Source: Mycolicibacterium sphagni
GTDB lineage: Bacteria; Actinomycetota; Actinomycetes; Mycobacteriales; Mycobacteriaceae
NCBI RefSeq assembly: GCF_013337765.1
Contig: NZ_VBSB01000015.1
Location: 248,001 to 312,000, forward strand
Direction: 5' to 3'
Length of the DNA stretch: 64,000 nucleotides
The position numbers and the translations under genes were made by a program. This document shows positions 23,956-32,547 of this stretch, piece by piece. The notes beneath the pieces were generated by a model. That model was given only the letters and a program-made list of their open reading frames with translations. It was not told the origin of the DNA and ran no database searches. Position 1 is the stretch's first letter; every line of letters starts with the position of its first letter.

Positions 23956-24057
23956 CTACTTACCGAGTTTTCTGCGCTGGACCCGGGTACGACGCAGCAG
24001 CTTGCGGTGCTTCTTCTTCGACATGCGCTTGCGCCGCTTCTTGATGACTGAACCCAT
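23956..24057 (-). CDS. 30S ribosomal protein bS22 (AURKAIP1/COX24-domain microprotein)
   Basis: A 33-residue, extremely basic protein beginning [20 protein letters not shown] and ending RVQRRKLGK. It matches the tiny ribosomal protein bS22 seen in mycobacterial 70S structures and the Rv0500B locus by synteny. It is short enough to be missed by length cut-offs. It lies downstream of the excisionase-like HTH gene, separated by about 150 bp with a small hairpin (24085-24102). Confidence 0.93.
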
Positions 24058-24084
24058 GAAATCCGTTACCTAAACCTTTGCAGT

Positions 24085-24102
24085 GCCTGCACGAGAGCAG
24101 GC
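24085..24102. repeat. small hairpin in the bS22 leader region
   Basis: GCCTGC (24085-24090) and GCAGGC (24097-24102) form a perfect 6-bp stem with a 6-nt loop, about 28 bp upstream of the bS22 start. On the plus strand it is followed by TTCTCTAT, on the minus strand by a purine-rich stretch leading to bS22. It could be part of a ribosomal-protein leader or an upstream terminator. Confidence 0.35.
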
Positions 24103-24209
24103 TTCTCTATGTCCCGGACACCTTACCTAAGCAGGGATGCGGAACGGAAAACGGCCTCTGCGCGAACAGCGTCTGACTAGCCGCCGATGAGCGCTTGCGC
24201 GACGAGCAT

Positions 24210-24473
24210 CTAGCCTGCGTCGAAGTAGGACGTCTCCAGCAAGTCGTGGACGGCCTTGGCATGCACCCGGAACGACCGGCCGACCCGCACCGCGGGCAGC
24301 TCGCCGTTGTGCACCAGGCGGTACACCGTCATCTTGCTTACCCGCATCAGCGAGGCCACTTCCGCGACGGTCAGAAATTGAGCTCTGGCGGCCGGCGGGC
24401 TATCGGCGCCACCGGCATCCCGCGCCGATTTTCCAGCCGAATCCCGCGCCGATGGCCCGTTCATAGACGTCAT
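24210..24473 (-). CDS. excisionase/MerR-type helix-turn-helix DNA-binding protein
   Basis: An 87-residue protein. A flexible N-terminus is followed by a winged-helix core FLTVAEVASLMRVSKMTVYRL and VHNGELPAVRVGRSFRVH, the excisionase-family DNA-binding domain (BldC-like). Synteny matches Rv0500A. BldC-type regulators bind direct repeats and tune development or stress genes. MTSMNG is the longest start; MNGPS three codons later is an alternative. It precedes bS22 on the same strand. Confidence 0.9.
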   Translation of the reverse strand: MTSMNGPSARDSAGKSARDAGGADSPPAARAQFLTVAEVASLMRVSKMTVYRLVHNGELPAVRVGRSFRVHAKAVHDLLETSYFDAG

Positions 24474-24612
24474 CGCAACCCAATCCGTCAGGCACGGGCA
24501 GTTCCAGCGGCTTCCCCACCGCTGGCACCCAGCCGTGCATACACGAGGAGAATAGCGTGGCGGATGGGGTTACTGCGACGGGTGTGGGTAGATCCGTCAG
24601 AAAATTCTTGAA

Positions 24613-25476
24613 CTACTCTGATGTAATTCCTAGCTGCTCAGAGCGTGTTTTCGCGGCGTCGATGGCAGCAGCGACAGCGGCCCGGACCCCACCCCTCTCG
24701 AGTTCCCGCAGGCCAGCGGCGGTGGTCCCGCCCGGGGAGGTAACCATCGCCCGCAGCCGGGCCGGGGATGTGTCCAGCCCGCTGTCTTCGCCGGCCGCCC
24801 GCTCACTGTCGAGGCGTTCCAGCAGCATTGCCGCGGATCCGGCCATCGTCTGCACCGCAAGATCGGTCGCGACGGCTCTGCTGAGGCCGTTTGCGACCGC
24901 CGCATCGACCAATGCTTCGACGAAAAGGAAGAAATACGCGGGCCCCGAACCGGAGACCGCCGTGACCGCGTCGAGCTGACTTTCCGACACCGTCAGCACG
25001 TCGCCGACGCACTTGAACACCGACGAGACGTCGGCGAGCTGCTCAGGCGTGGCAAACCGGCCCGCTGCCAGCGCGCTGACGCCCGCGCCGACCAGAGCCG
25101 GGGCGTTGGGCATCACCCGGACCACCGGCGAGCCAGCGGGCAGCCGGGCCTCGTAAAAGCCGATCGTCACACCCGCGACGACGGTGACGAAGACCTGTTC
25201 GATGGTGTCGCTCTCGGCCTGGGCGGCGGCGTCGGCGATCTCGGCGACGACCGCCTCGGCATCGGCGGGTTTCACAGCGACGATCACGAATGTCGCGGTT
25301 TCCACCGCTTCGGAGACGGTCGCCATCCGAACCGAGTACTTCTCGCCCAGGTAGCGGGCACGCTCCGGCATCCGCTCCGACACCACGAGGTCTTTGACCT
25401 GCCGGCCCGCCCGAAGGAGCCCGGCGAGGATCGCCTCGCCCATACTGCCGCCGCCGATGATCGCGATTCTGGCCAT
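24613..25476 (-). CDS. proC: pyrroline-5-carboxylate reductase
   Basis: A 287-residue enzyme for the last step of proline synthesis. The N-terminal Rossmann motif is IIGGGSMGEAILAGLL. VRVMPNAPALVGAG and the C-terminal signature AVSGSGPAYFFLFVEALVDAA with SPGGTTAAGLRELE are conserved. Start at MARIAII. The neighbours (thioesterase upstream, HTH downstream) are as in M. tuberculosis. Confidence 0.97.
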   Translation of the reverse strand: MARIAIIGGGSMGEAILAGLLRAGRQVKDLVVSERMPERARYLGEKYSVRMATVSEAVETATFVIVAVKPADAEAVVAEIADAAAQAESDTIEQVFVTVVAGVTIGFYEARLPAGSPVVRVMPNAPALVGAGVSALAAGRFATPEQLADVSSVFKCVGDVLTVSESQLDAVTAVSGSGPAYFFLFVEALVDAAVANGLSRAVATDLAVQTMAGSAAMLLERLDSERAAGEDSGLDTSPARLRAMVTSPGGTTAAGLRELERGGVRAAVAAAIDAAKTRSEQLGITSE

Positions 25477-25507
25477 GTCGCAAGACCCTAGCGGGCCTGA
25501 GCAAGCG

Positions 25508-26344
25508 TTATTGGGCGGGCACCAAGGCCAGCTGACGGGTCTGCACGATGATCCGCCCGGCGCTGTCGACCACCGTGTGGTCCTCGTCGAACCAGTCCTG
25601 GCCGATCTGCGTCGTCGTGCAGGCCACCCGCAGCCAGCCGTCATCGGGCAGGCCGCGCAAGTACGCCGTCATCTGGACCGTGGGCGCCCAGCCGCGGCGG
25701 TTCACCGCGTAACAGACCGGCACTGAGATGTCGCCGCACATGAGCGCGAACAACACGTCCACCGGCCCCTCCTTGGGCCGCACCCAGATCTTGAACACCG
25801 GGGCGCCGGCCTCGTTGACCGTTTCGGTCAGCTCGGGACGGATATCGCAGCCGCGGGCCAGATTGTTGATCGCCGCCGCGGGATGGCCAGGGCCGACCGG
25901 CTCGATATGCGCGGGCGGCTCGACACTCATCAGCGCCGTCACCGGATTGGCGGACAGCAGGGGCTCGACGTGATGCTCCGCGTCACCGAGTGTGACGACG
26001 GTGCGCACGCAGATGCGCTCGCCCTGGGACAGCGCCACGTCGACCAGGCCGATGCGACGGCCGCGCTTGTGCACTCGGGTGACCAACCGGACCGTGCCGG
26101 GGTCGGGCGCGGACAGAAAATCCGCCGACACCGCAACGGGCTCGACTGCGTTAATCCCCGGGTCGCTTCGCTCCTGCCCGCCGGTGCCTTCATGCGCGTA
26201 CGCCTCACGAGCAGCCTTGGCACACAACGCCAGCATCACGCCGCCGTGGATTTTCGGCCCAATTGTCCAGTGCTCGTTGAGGTTTGCTTCGAAGCCGTTA
26301 TCAGTCGGCCGTAACGCCATCACATCGTCGAACCGGGGGTACAT
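25508..26344 (-). CDS. acyl-CoA thioesterase-family (double hot-dog) protein
   Basis: A 278-residue protein with two hot-dog halves: IGPKIHGGVMLALCAKAA and a later FKIWVRPKEGPVDVLFALMCGDISVP plus TVQMTAYLRGLPDDGWLRVACTT. This is the TesB-like/4HBT_3 layout. The ATG is chosen because AAAGG lies 5 nt upstream; a TTG one codon earlier is possible. Synteny matches Rv0499. It sits between proC and the isomerase gene on the same strand; substrate unknown. Confidence 0.87.
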   Translation of the reverse strand: MYPRFDDVMALRPTDNGFEANLNEHWTIGPKIHGGVMLALCAKAAREAYAHEGTGGQERSDPGINAVEPVAVSADFLSAPDPGTVRLVTRVHKRGRRIGLVDVALSQGERICVRTVVTLGDAEHHVEPLLSANPVTALMSVEPPAHIEPVGPGHPAAAINNLARGCDIRPELTETVNEAGAPVFKIWVRPKEGPVDVLFALMCGDISVPVCYAVNRRGWAPTVQMTAYLRGLPDDGWLRVACTTTQIGQDWFDEDHTVVDSAGRIIVQTRQLALVPAQ

Positions 26345-26359
26345 CAATGCCTTTCTCGC

Positions 26360-27205
26360 TCAACGCAACAGGTGAGTGCGCGCGAACTGGAGCGACTCGA
26401 CCAGAAGCGCCTCTCGCTCGGCCTTGGTACGCGCACCCGATGTGGTGACTTCGAGGATCACATGCCCGGTGAAGTCGCTGGCCGCCAGCATCTGGCACAC
26501 CTCGACGGTGGGCTGTGTCCCGCGGCCGGGTACCAGGTGTTCATCGGTCGACGCGCCGTTGCCGTCGCACAGGTGCAGGTGCACCAACCCGGAACCCATC
26601 CGATCGGCCATCTCCAGAGCGTCGGTGCCCGCCGTCGCGGTATGCGACAGGTCCAGCGTGTAGTGGGCGTGGTTGCCATCGAGTGGGTCATAGGATGGCG
26701 CGAACGCCGAAATCCCAACGCCGGGACGGCCACCGCGCTTACGCATCCGTTCGATCGACGGATCCCCGGAGCCGAAGAACCGGTCGGTCCGGAACGGGAA
26801 CATGTTCTCCACAGCGACCAGCACATCGCTGCGGCTCTCCAGTTCGGCGACCTGCTCACTGAATCCGTCGGCGTAGCGGCGCTGCCACCGGAACGGCGGG
26901 TGCACCACCACGGTCTGCGCGCCCAGCCGCTCGGCGGCCTGCACGCTGCGCGTCAGTTTCGGGATGGGGTTGGCCCCCCAAACCCGTTGGGAGATCAGCA
27001 GACAGGGCGCATGCACCGACAGCACCGGCATGTTGTAGCGGCGCGAAAGCTTGGCGATCGCCCCGACGTCCTGGCTGACCGTCTCTGCCCACACCATGAG
27101 TTCGACGCCGTCGTAACCCAATTCGGCCGCGTACTCGAAAGCGGCCTCGGTCCTCAGCGGATAGACCGAGGCCGTCGACAGACCGACCTTGATTGCGGGG
27201 CGCAC
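26360..27205 (-). CDS. sugar phosphate isomerase/epimerase (xylose-isomerase-like TIM barrel)
   Basis: A 281-residue AP-endonuclease-2/XylI-type TIM barrel. Metal-binding and structural stretches are YDGVELMVW, VLSVHAPCL, TVVVHPPFRWQ, VLVAVENMFP, YTLDLSHTATAG, LVHLHLCDG and GHVILEVTT. GTG start 7 nt after the stop of the conserved membrane-protein gene. Synteny matches Rv0498. The substrate is not predictable from sequence. Confidence 0.9.
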   Translation of the reverse strand: MRPAIKVGLSTASVYPLRTEAAFEYAAELGYDGVELMVWAETVSQDVGAIAKLSRRYNMPVLSVHAPCLLISQRVWGANPIPKLTRSVQAAERLGAQTVVVHPPFRWQRRYADGFSEQVAELESRSDVLVAVENMFPFRTDRFFGSGDPSIERMRKRGGRPGVGISAFAPSYDPLDGNHAHYTLDLSHTATAGTDALEMADRMGSGLVHLHLCDGNGASTDEHLVPGRGTQPTVEVCQMLAASDFTGHVILEVTTSGARTKAEREALLVESLQFARTHLLR

Positions 27206-27212
27206 TGATGAA

Positions 27213-28229
27213 TCAGGTCGATTGCAACAGCGCCAACGGCCCGAGTGTGACCAGCGCCCCGACCGCGACCGCGATCAGAGTGCTGGCGATGTCCTCGGTT
27301 TTCCGGACGATTCGGACAGCCACCACGAGGCCGAGGATGACCAGCACCGACAGCACCAGCGCGACGATGTTGTTCCACCGCCACAGCTGGTCGAACGCGA
27401 TGAACAACCCGGCGCCGAACGCGACGGCCAGAATCGATTGGCCGACCACCAGAAGGGCCCGCCACAGCGTGGTGAGCTTGCCCTCGCGGGGCAGCGATTC
27501 GGCAACTGCGCTATCCGCGTCGGTGGCCACCGCCACCGCACCGCCGTCGTACTCGTCGTCTTGTGCGAGACCGCGCCGGGCGCGGTCGTCGGCCACCGTC
27601 TGGCCGCTGAACAGCGTGCCCCCGGAGGACCGCAGATACGACTGCAGCTCGGCAGCCTCGGTGACCTGCTCGTCCGGTGCCAAATCCAGCGCCGGAGCTG
27701 CCTCGTCGAGTGGGTCGAAGGCCATCTGCTCGGCGCCGGAAGCTTCAGCGGCTTCCGCCGCGGGCGCTTGTTCGGGTCGACGCAGGGGGCGGGGGTCGTA
27801 ACTGCGCTCAGGGCTGCGGTCACGCCGTGGGAGCGGGCTGTCCGCGCGCGGCGGTGGTGCATCGAAGGGTCGCGCCGGCTCGTCGGCCACCTTCTCGACC
27901 GCGGGGGCTGATCCGTTGGTTGCCGGTGTTTCGACGGGTTCAGGGGCCGCCGTCTCCTCCTCGACCGTCTCGTCGGCGACCGCCTCGTCGGCCACCGCTT
28001 CCTCGGCCACCTCGACGTCGGTCACCTCGACATCGCGCGCAATCGGAATCTCGCCGGTCCGAATGATCGGGATCTCGCCGGTCAGTTCGGCGACGGTCAC
28101 CGCGTCACTGTTACCGCGCCGACGACGGCGCCGCCCCCCGACCGGCGGCGAGCCGATCGTTCCGTTCTTGGCGAGCAGCTCGGCGACTGAAATGGGCCGA
28201 CTGTTCTCGCTGTCATCTGGTGCAGTCAT
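27213..28229 (-). CDS. conserved actinobacterial membrane protein with long acidic N-terminus
   Basis: A 338-residue protein. Residues 1-215 are soluble: SVAELLAKNG and TVAELTGEIPI repeats, an Arg cluster (GGRRRRRRG), then Val/Ala/Glu-rich heptad-like repeats. The C-terminal third holds four membrane helices (about 232-335). Synteny matches Rv0497. Its ATG overlaps the Ppx/GppA gene by 4 bp. The paired VAELL/VAELT motifs suggest a cytoplasmic interaction scaffold, but the function is unknown. Confidence 0.88.
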   Translation of the reverse strand: MTAPDDSENSRPISVAELLAKNGTIGSPPVGGRRRRRRGNSDAVTVAELTGEIPIIRTGEIPIARDVEVTDVEVAEEAVADEAVADETVEEETAAPEPVETPATNGSAPAVEKVADEPARPFDAPPPRADSPLPRRDRSPERSYDPRPLRRPEQAPAAEAAEASGAEQMAFDPLDEAAPALDLAPDEQVTEAAELQSYLRSSGGTLFSGQTVADDRARRGLAQDDEYDGGAVAVATDADSAVAESLPREGKLTTLWRALLVVGQSILAVAFGAGLFIAFDQLWRWNNIVALVLSVLVILGLVVAVRIVRKTEDIASTLIAVAVGALVTLGPLALLQST

Positions 28230-29242
28230 CGTGTGCCTCTCGATCGGGCGCCAGTCGACCGATCAAAACCCTTGTTTCCAGCATCCCCCACGGAGGTTTC
28301 CACCAGGGCAGTTCCATCAGCTTCGCTGTCGAGTCGGCGCAGGATAATGCCCTCGCGCAGCGCCCAAGGACAGATGTCGACCGATTCCAAGGAGAGTGCT
28401 CTCATGCTTGCCTCCGCCACCAGAGCGCCTGCCACGATCTGTGGCGCCCGCTCGGCACTGACTCCCTCCAACTCGGCACGATCTGTCGTGGTCATCCTAG
28501 AGATGAAAGATATGAGCTGCCTCAGACCGTTGGCCGTCAGCGTTCGCTTGACCCTGGGCCCGGCACCCGAGGGCGCCGCACCGGTGAGGCGGGCCAGCGA
28601 GCGGAACGTCTTCGACGTCGCCACCGCGAGGTCGGGAAGCCCGGCGTCCAAGACGAACGCACTGGCCTCGGCGAGCTCGTTGTCCAGCCAGTCGCGCAGC
28701 ATCGCCACCCGGCGCCGGCCCGGCGGATCATCGGGCAGCCACTCACGGGTGAGCCTGCCGGCACCCAGCGGCAGCGACAACGCCACCTCGGGCGCCTCGT
28801 CGACCCCGTTGGACAGCTCGAGCGATCCACCGCCGATATCGAGGTTGATGATCCGCCCGGCACTCCAGCCGTACCACCGCCGCACGGCCAGGAACGTCAG
28901 CCGCGATTCGTTGGCACCGGATAGGACCTGCAGGTTCACCCCGGTTTCAGCCAGCACGCGGGCAAGGACGTCCTCGGAGTTCTTCGCGTCGCGGACCGCG
29001 GACGTGGCGAACGCCATCAAGTCCGCACAACCAGAGCTCGCGGCGATCTTGGCGAACTCGTCGACGGTGTCGACCAGCTTGTCGGCGCCGCGGCGGGTGA
29101 GCTTGCCGGAGTCGTCGATCGCCTCGGCGAGGCGCAGTGCGGCCTTCGTCGAACTCATCGGAGTTGGATGCCCGCCCCGGTGTGCATCGACCACCAGCAG
29201 ATGAACCGTATTGCTGCCCACGTCGAGCACGCCTAATCGCAC
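28226..29242 (-). CDS. Ppx/GppA-family phosphatase (exopolyphosphatase-like)
   Basis: A 338-residue actin-fold phosphohydrolase. LGVLDVGSNTVHLLVVDA is the first phosphate loop; FATSAVRDAKNSEDVL, NLDIGGGSLELS and VSAERAPQIVAGAL are the other family motifs. Synteny matches Rv0496, reported to hydrolyse short polyphosphate and/or pppGpp. A GTG start is chosen at the conserved RLGVLDVGS. Divergent from the Rv0495c-like gene. Coupled by 4 bp to the downstream membrane-protein gene. Confidence 0.93.
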   Translation of the reverse strand: MRLGVLDVGSNTVHLLVVDAHRGGHPTPMSSTKAALRLAEAIDDSGKLTRRGADKLVDTVDEFAKIAASSGCADLMAFATSAVRDAKNSEDVLARVLAETGVNLQVLSGANESRLTFLAVRRWYGWSAGRIINLDIGGGSLELSNGVDEAPEVALSLPLGAGRLTREWLPDDPPGRRRVAMLRDWLDNELAEASAFVLDAGLPDLAVATSKTFRSLARLTGAAPSGAGPRVKRTLTANGLRQLISFISRMTTTDRAELEGVSAERAPQIVAGALVAEASMRALSLESVDICPWALREGIILRRLDSEADGTALVETSVGDAGNKGFDRSTGARSRGTR

Positions 29243-29284
29243 GTGAACAAAACTAGCGTGACGACGACGTGCTCCACGTGCGAC

Positions 29285-30115
29285 ATGGGGCAAATGCCAA
29301 CGAGAAGCCCGAGCACATGTGGACTACCGTTGGGCGCTGTGACAAATGGGCACCCCGGCGAAGTTGAACTGGACTTCCCTCGAGAGTGGGTGGAGTTCTA
29401 CGACCCGGACGATCCAGAACACCTCATCGCCGCGGATCTGACCTGGCTGCTGTCCCATTGGACGTGTGTCTTCGGGACCCCGGCCTGCAAGGGCACGGTC
29501 GAGGGCCGCCCGGATGACGGCTGCTGCTCACACGGGGCGTTCCTGTCCGATGACGACGACCGCGCCAACCTCGACGATGCGGTCAAGCAGCTGACGGACG
29601 CCGATTGGCAGTTCCGGGACAAGGGTCTGGGCCGCAAGGGTTACCTGGAGAAGGACGAGTACGACGACGAGCCTGCCCTGCGCACCCGCAAGTACAAGGG
29701 CGCCTGCATCTTCCTCAACCGCCCGGGTTTCCCGGCCGGTATCGGCTGCGCCCTGCACACCAAAGCGATCAAGCTCGGCGTCGAACCGCTGACGATGAAA
29801 CCCGAGGTGTGCTGGCAGCTTCCCATCCGGCGCACTCAGGAGCGGATCACCCGGCCTGACGGCAGCGAGATCCTCAAGACCATGATCACCGAATACGACC
29901 GGCGCGGCTGGGGCGAGGGTGGGTTGGACCTGCACTGGTATTGCACCGGCGACCCGGGGGCACACGTCGGGAAGAAGCAGGTGTGGCAGTCCTACGGTCC
30001 CGAGCTGACCGCGCTGATCGGTGAGAAGGCGTACGCGGAACTGGCGGCCATGTGCAAACGTCGCGGTGGTTTTCCGCTGCTGGCCATCCACCCGGCCACC
30101 CGCGCCGCCCAGTAG
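29285..30115 (+). CDS. conserved hypothetical protein (Rv0495c-like), Cys-rich
   Basis: A 276-residue cytosolic protein highly conserved in mycobacteria by recollection. Cysteine-rich patches CVFGTPACKG, DDGCCSHGAF, KGACIFLNRPGFPAGIGC, PEVCWQLP and HWYCTGDP suggest a metal or Fe-S site like those of YkgJ/UPF0153-type proteins. The start is uncertain: in-frame starts exist from GTG 29243 (abutting the divergent GTG at 29242) to GTG 29339; ATG 29285 leaves room for a promoter. Function unknown. Confidence 0.85.
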   Translation: MGQMPTRSPSTCGLPLGAVTNGHPGEVELDFPREWVEFYDPDDPEHLIAADLTWLLSHWTCVFGTPACKGTVEGRPDDGCCSHGAFLSDDDDRANLDDAVKQLTDADWQFRDKGLGRKGYLEKDEYDDEPALRTRKYKGACIFLNRPGFPAGIGCALHTKAIKLGVEPLTMKPEVCWQLPIRRTQERITRPDGSEILKTMITEYDRRGWGEGGLDLHWYCTGDPGAHVGKKQVWQSYGPELTALIGEKAYAELAAMCKRRGGFPLLAIHPATRAAQ

Positions 30116-30220
30116 CCGCGTCACACACATTCGATCGGTCCCAGGGTGGCCCGGCCAGCAAATCTTCCGGATGGATTATTTGCTAGTTCTGTATCACACT
30201 GCACAAGACTGGTGACGAAG

Positions 30221-30238
30221 ACCATCTGGCCAGATGGT
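30221..30238. promoter_or_regulatory. 18-bp perfect palindrome upstream of sugar transferase
   Basis: ACCATCTGGCCAGATGGT is a perfect palindrome with no spacer, 72 bp upstream of the sugar transferase GTG, in an unusually AT-rich 190-bp intergenic region. It has the form of a dimer-binding operator; the ATCTGG/CCAGAT halves recall GntR/FadR-type sites, but the regulator is unknown. Confidence 0.65.
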
Positions 30239-30309
30239 TGCCTCGCGGCCTAACTAGAGTTACGGTGCAGTTAATCGCAGTTCCGTGATACCGAGGGCAG
30301 ATTATCGCT

Positions 30310-31857
30310 GTGCTGGCTGAACAGTCCGATAACCACATCTCAGTTGGTAACAACTGGGATAAGGGACTTCGCCAAAACTCCACCTCGACGTTATTTGACG
30401 AGAACAGCATCCCCACTCTTTGGCCCGAGGCGCGCGCCTCGCAACGTGAGAACCGACAGGTCCGGCATTCCAGGCGGAAGGTCCTCAGCGACGCCGGAAT
30501 TATTTGCTTGGTGGTGGCAGTTGCGACGGTTGTCGTGTTTGCCGGCGAACCGGACGCGTTGCTGACCTACGCCGTGGGATCGGCCGGCCTCGCCGCCGCG
30601 TGGATGGCCGCGCTAGGTCTCAACGGCTACCGCGCAAACCGAGTGGTCGGCCGCCGGGTCAGCGAATACACCAGCGTCGCCCTCGCCACCCTTCAGCTGT
30701 TTGGCCTGATCGCGATCGGTGCACTGCTGTTGCACGTCGACATCTCGCGGAGTTATCTCGCGATCGCCTTTCCGGCCGGATTGGTCGGACTGCTCCTGAC
30801 CCGCAGGCACTGGCGCCGGGTCGCAGCCGCCGAACTCAGCAGTACCGAACATCAGGTCTCGGTGCTCGTCGTCGGTAGCTCGAGATCGGCTGCCGACGTC
30901 GCCGCCACCTTCGTTCGGGACCCCGCGGCCGGCTACCGCGTCGTCGGGATCTGCACCCCCGAAGGACCAACGTCGCGAGACCGCAGCGTCGACGTCGACG
31001 GACAGTCGATCCCCGTCGTCGGGATCGACCAGGTCATCGCCGACGCTGTGCGCCGCACCGGGGCGCACACCGTCGCGCTGGCAGCCACCGACCATCTGCA
31101 CCCCACCGAGGTCCGCCGGTTGATCTGGGAACTCGACTCGCTGGGTGTGGATCTGATGATCGCGCCCGGGCTGGTCGACATCGCCGAGGACCGGTTGCAC
31201 AGCCGCCCGGTCGCGGGCATGACGATGTTCGAGGTCAGCAAGCCTGCGCACCAAGGGGCGAACTCCGCCGCCAAGCGGGCCTTCGACATCGTGTTCACCA
31301 CGATCGCGATGATCGTGGTCGCGCCGCTGTTCGCGCTCGCTGCGCTGGCCGTGCGGCTCTCAGGCCCCGGACCGGTGTTCTACGTGTCCGAGCGGATCGG
31401 CCTCAAGGGCACCACGTTCAAGATGCTCAAGTTCCGCAGCATGGTCGACGGTGCCGACGCCGGCACGCCGGCGATGATCTCCGCCGACGGCACCAGCCCG
31501 ATGTTCTGGAAGGCCAAGGACGATCCGCGGATCACCCGGGTCGGCAAGGTCATTCGCAAATACAGCATCGACGAGCTGCCCCAGTTCATCAACGTGCTGC
31601 GCGGCGACATGAGCGTTGTCGGGCCCCGGCCACAGGTCCGCCGCGAGGTCGATTCGTACGACTACCTGATTCGCCGACGGTTGAGCGTCAAGCCCGGTTT
31701 GACCGGTCTGTGGCAGGTCAGCGGACGGTCGGACCTCCAGACCGAGGACGCCGTCCGGCTGGACCTGAGCTACATCGAGAACTGGTCGCCGATCAAGGAT
31801 CTGGTGATCATCGTCAAGACGATCAAGACCGTCTTGGCCGGCGACGGCGCCTACTAG
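30310..31857 (+). CDS. polyprenyl-phosphate sugar-1-phosphate transferase (WbaP/WcaJ-type)
   Basis: A 515-residue exopolysaccharide polyprenyl glycosylphosphotransferase. Four N-terminal membrane helices (about 60-165) precede a CoA-binding-like Rossmann domain (VSVLVVGSSRSAADVAATF). A re-entrant membrane helix near 330-350 follows, then the catalytic C-domain: FKMLKFRSMVDGAD, RVGKVIRKYSIDELPQFINV, GDMSVVGPRP and KPGLTGLWQVSGRS. It starts glycan assembly on undecaprenyl/decaprenyl phosphate. GTG start. No other glycan-assembly genes adjoin it. It ends 3 bp from regX3 (convergent) and is not part of the recalled M. tuberculosis order. Confidence 0.93.
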   Translation: MLAEQSDNHISVGNNWDKGLRQNSTSTLFDENSIPTLWPEARASQRENRQVRHSRRKVLSDAGIICLVVAVATVVVFAGEPDALLTYAVGSAGLAAAWMAALGLNGYRANRVVGRRVSEYTSVALATLQLFGLIAIGALLLHVDISRSYLAIAFPAGLVGLLLTRRHWRRVAAAELSSTEHQVSVLVVGSSRSAADVAATFVRDPAAGYRVVGICTPEGPTSRDRSVDVDGQSIPVVGIDQVIADAVRRTGAHTVALAATDHLHPTEVRRLIWELDSLGVDLMIAPGLVDIAEDRLHSRPVAGMTMFEVSKPAHQGANSAAKRAFDIVFTTIAMIVVAPLFALAALAVRLSGPGPVFYVSERIGLKGTTFKMLKFRSMVDGADAGTPAMISADGTSPMFWKAKDDPRITRVGKVIRKYSIDELPQFINVLRGDMSVVGPRPQVRREVDSYDYLIRRRLSVKPGLTGLWQVSGRSDLQTEDAVRLDLSYIENWSPIKDLVIIVKTIKTVLAGDGAY

Positions 31858-31860
31858 CGG

Positions 31861-32547
31861 CTAGCCCTCCAGCTTGTAACCCAGCCCGCGCACCGTGACC
31901 AGGTGTACCGGGTTGGCCGGGTCCGCCTCGATCTTCGACCGCAGCCGCTTGACGTGGACGTCGAGGGTCTTGGTATCCCCGACGTAGTCCGCACCCCACA
32001 CCCGGTCGATCAGCTGACCGCGGGTGAGCACCCGTCCGCTGTTGCGCATCAAGTATTCCAGGAGATCGAACTCCTTGAGCGGCAACGTAATCGGCTCGCC
32101 GTTGACGGTGACGACGTGGCGCTCGACATCCATCCGGACCGGGCCGGCCTCCAGGATGGCGTCGCCGATGCCGGACTCTTCGGTGTCGCTGCCGCGGCGG
32201 AGCACCGCGCGGATGCGGGCGATCAGCTCGCGCGCCGAGTACGGCTTGGTGACGTAGTCGTCGGCACCGAGTTCCAGGCCGACGACCTTGTCGATCTCAC
32301 TGTCGCGCGCGGTGACCATGATCACCGGCACGCTGGAGCGGGCGCGCAGCTGCTTACAGACATCGGTGCCGGTCATACCCGGCAACATGAGATCCAGCAG
32401 CACGATGTCGGCCCCGGAACGGTCGAATTCAGCCAGGGCGGATGGGCCGTCACCGACCACGGTGGCCTCGAACCCCTCCTTGCGGAGCAGGAAAGCCAAC
32501 GGGTCGGCCAGCGATTCCTCGTCTTCCACGATCAACACATTGGTCAT
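31861..32547 (-). CDS. regX3: response regulator RegX3
   Basis: A 228-residue OmpR/PhoB-type regulator. The receiver domain has D9/E10-type acidic residues (VEDEE) and phospho-acceptor D52 (VLLDLMLPGMTG); the C-terminal winged helix holds LLEYLMRNSGRVLTRGQLIDRVWG and DVHVKRLRSKIE. It partners SenX3 in inorganic-phosphate sensing and controls phosphate uptake, aerobic respiration and ESX secretion in mycobacteria (established). It overlaps senX3 by 4 bp. Confidence 0.97.
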   Translation of the reverse strand: MTNVLIVEDEESLADPLAFLLRKEGFEATVVGDGPSALAEFDRSGADIVLLDLMLPGMTGTDVCKQLRARSSVPVIMVTARDSEIDKVVGLELGADDYVTKPYSARELIARIRAVLRRGSDTEESGIGDAILEAGPVRMDVERHVVTVNGEPITLPLKEFDLLEYLMRNSGRVLTRGQLIDRVWGADYVGDTKTLDVHVKRLRSKIEADPANPVHLVTVRGLGYKLEG

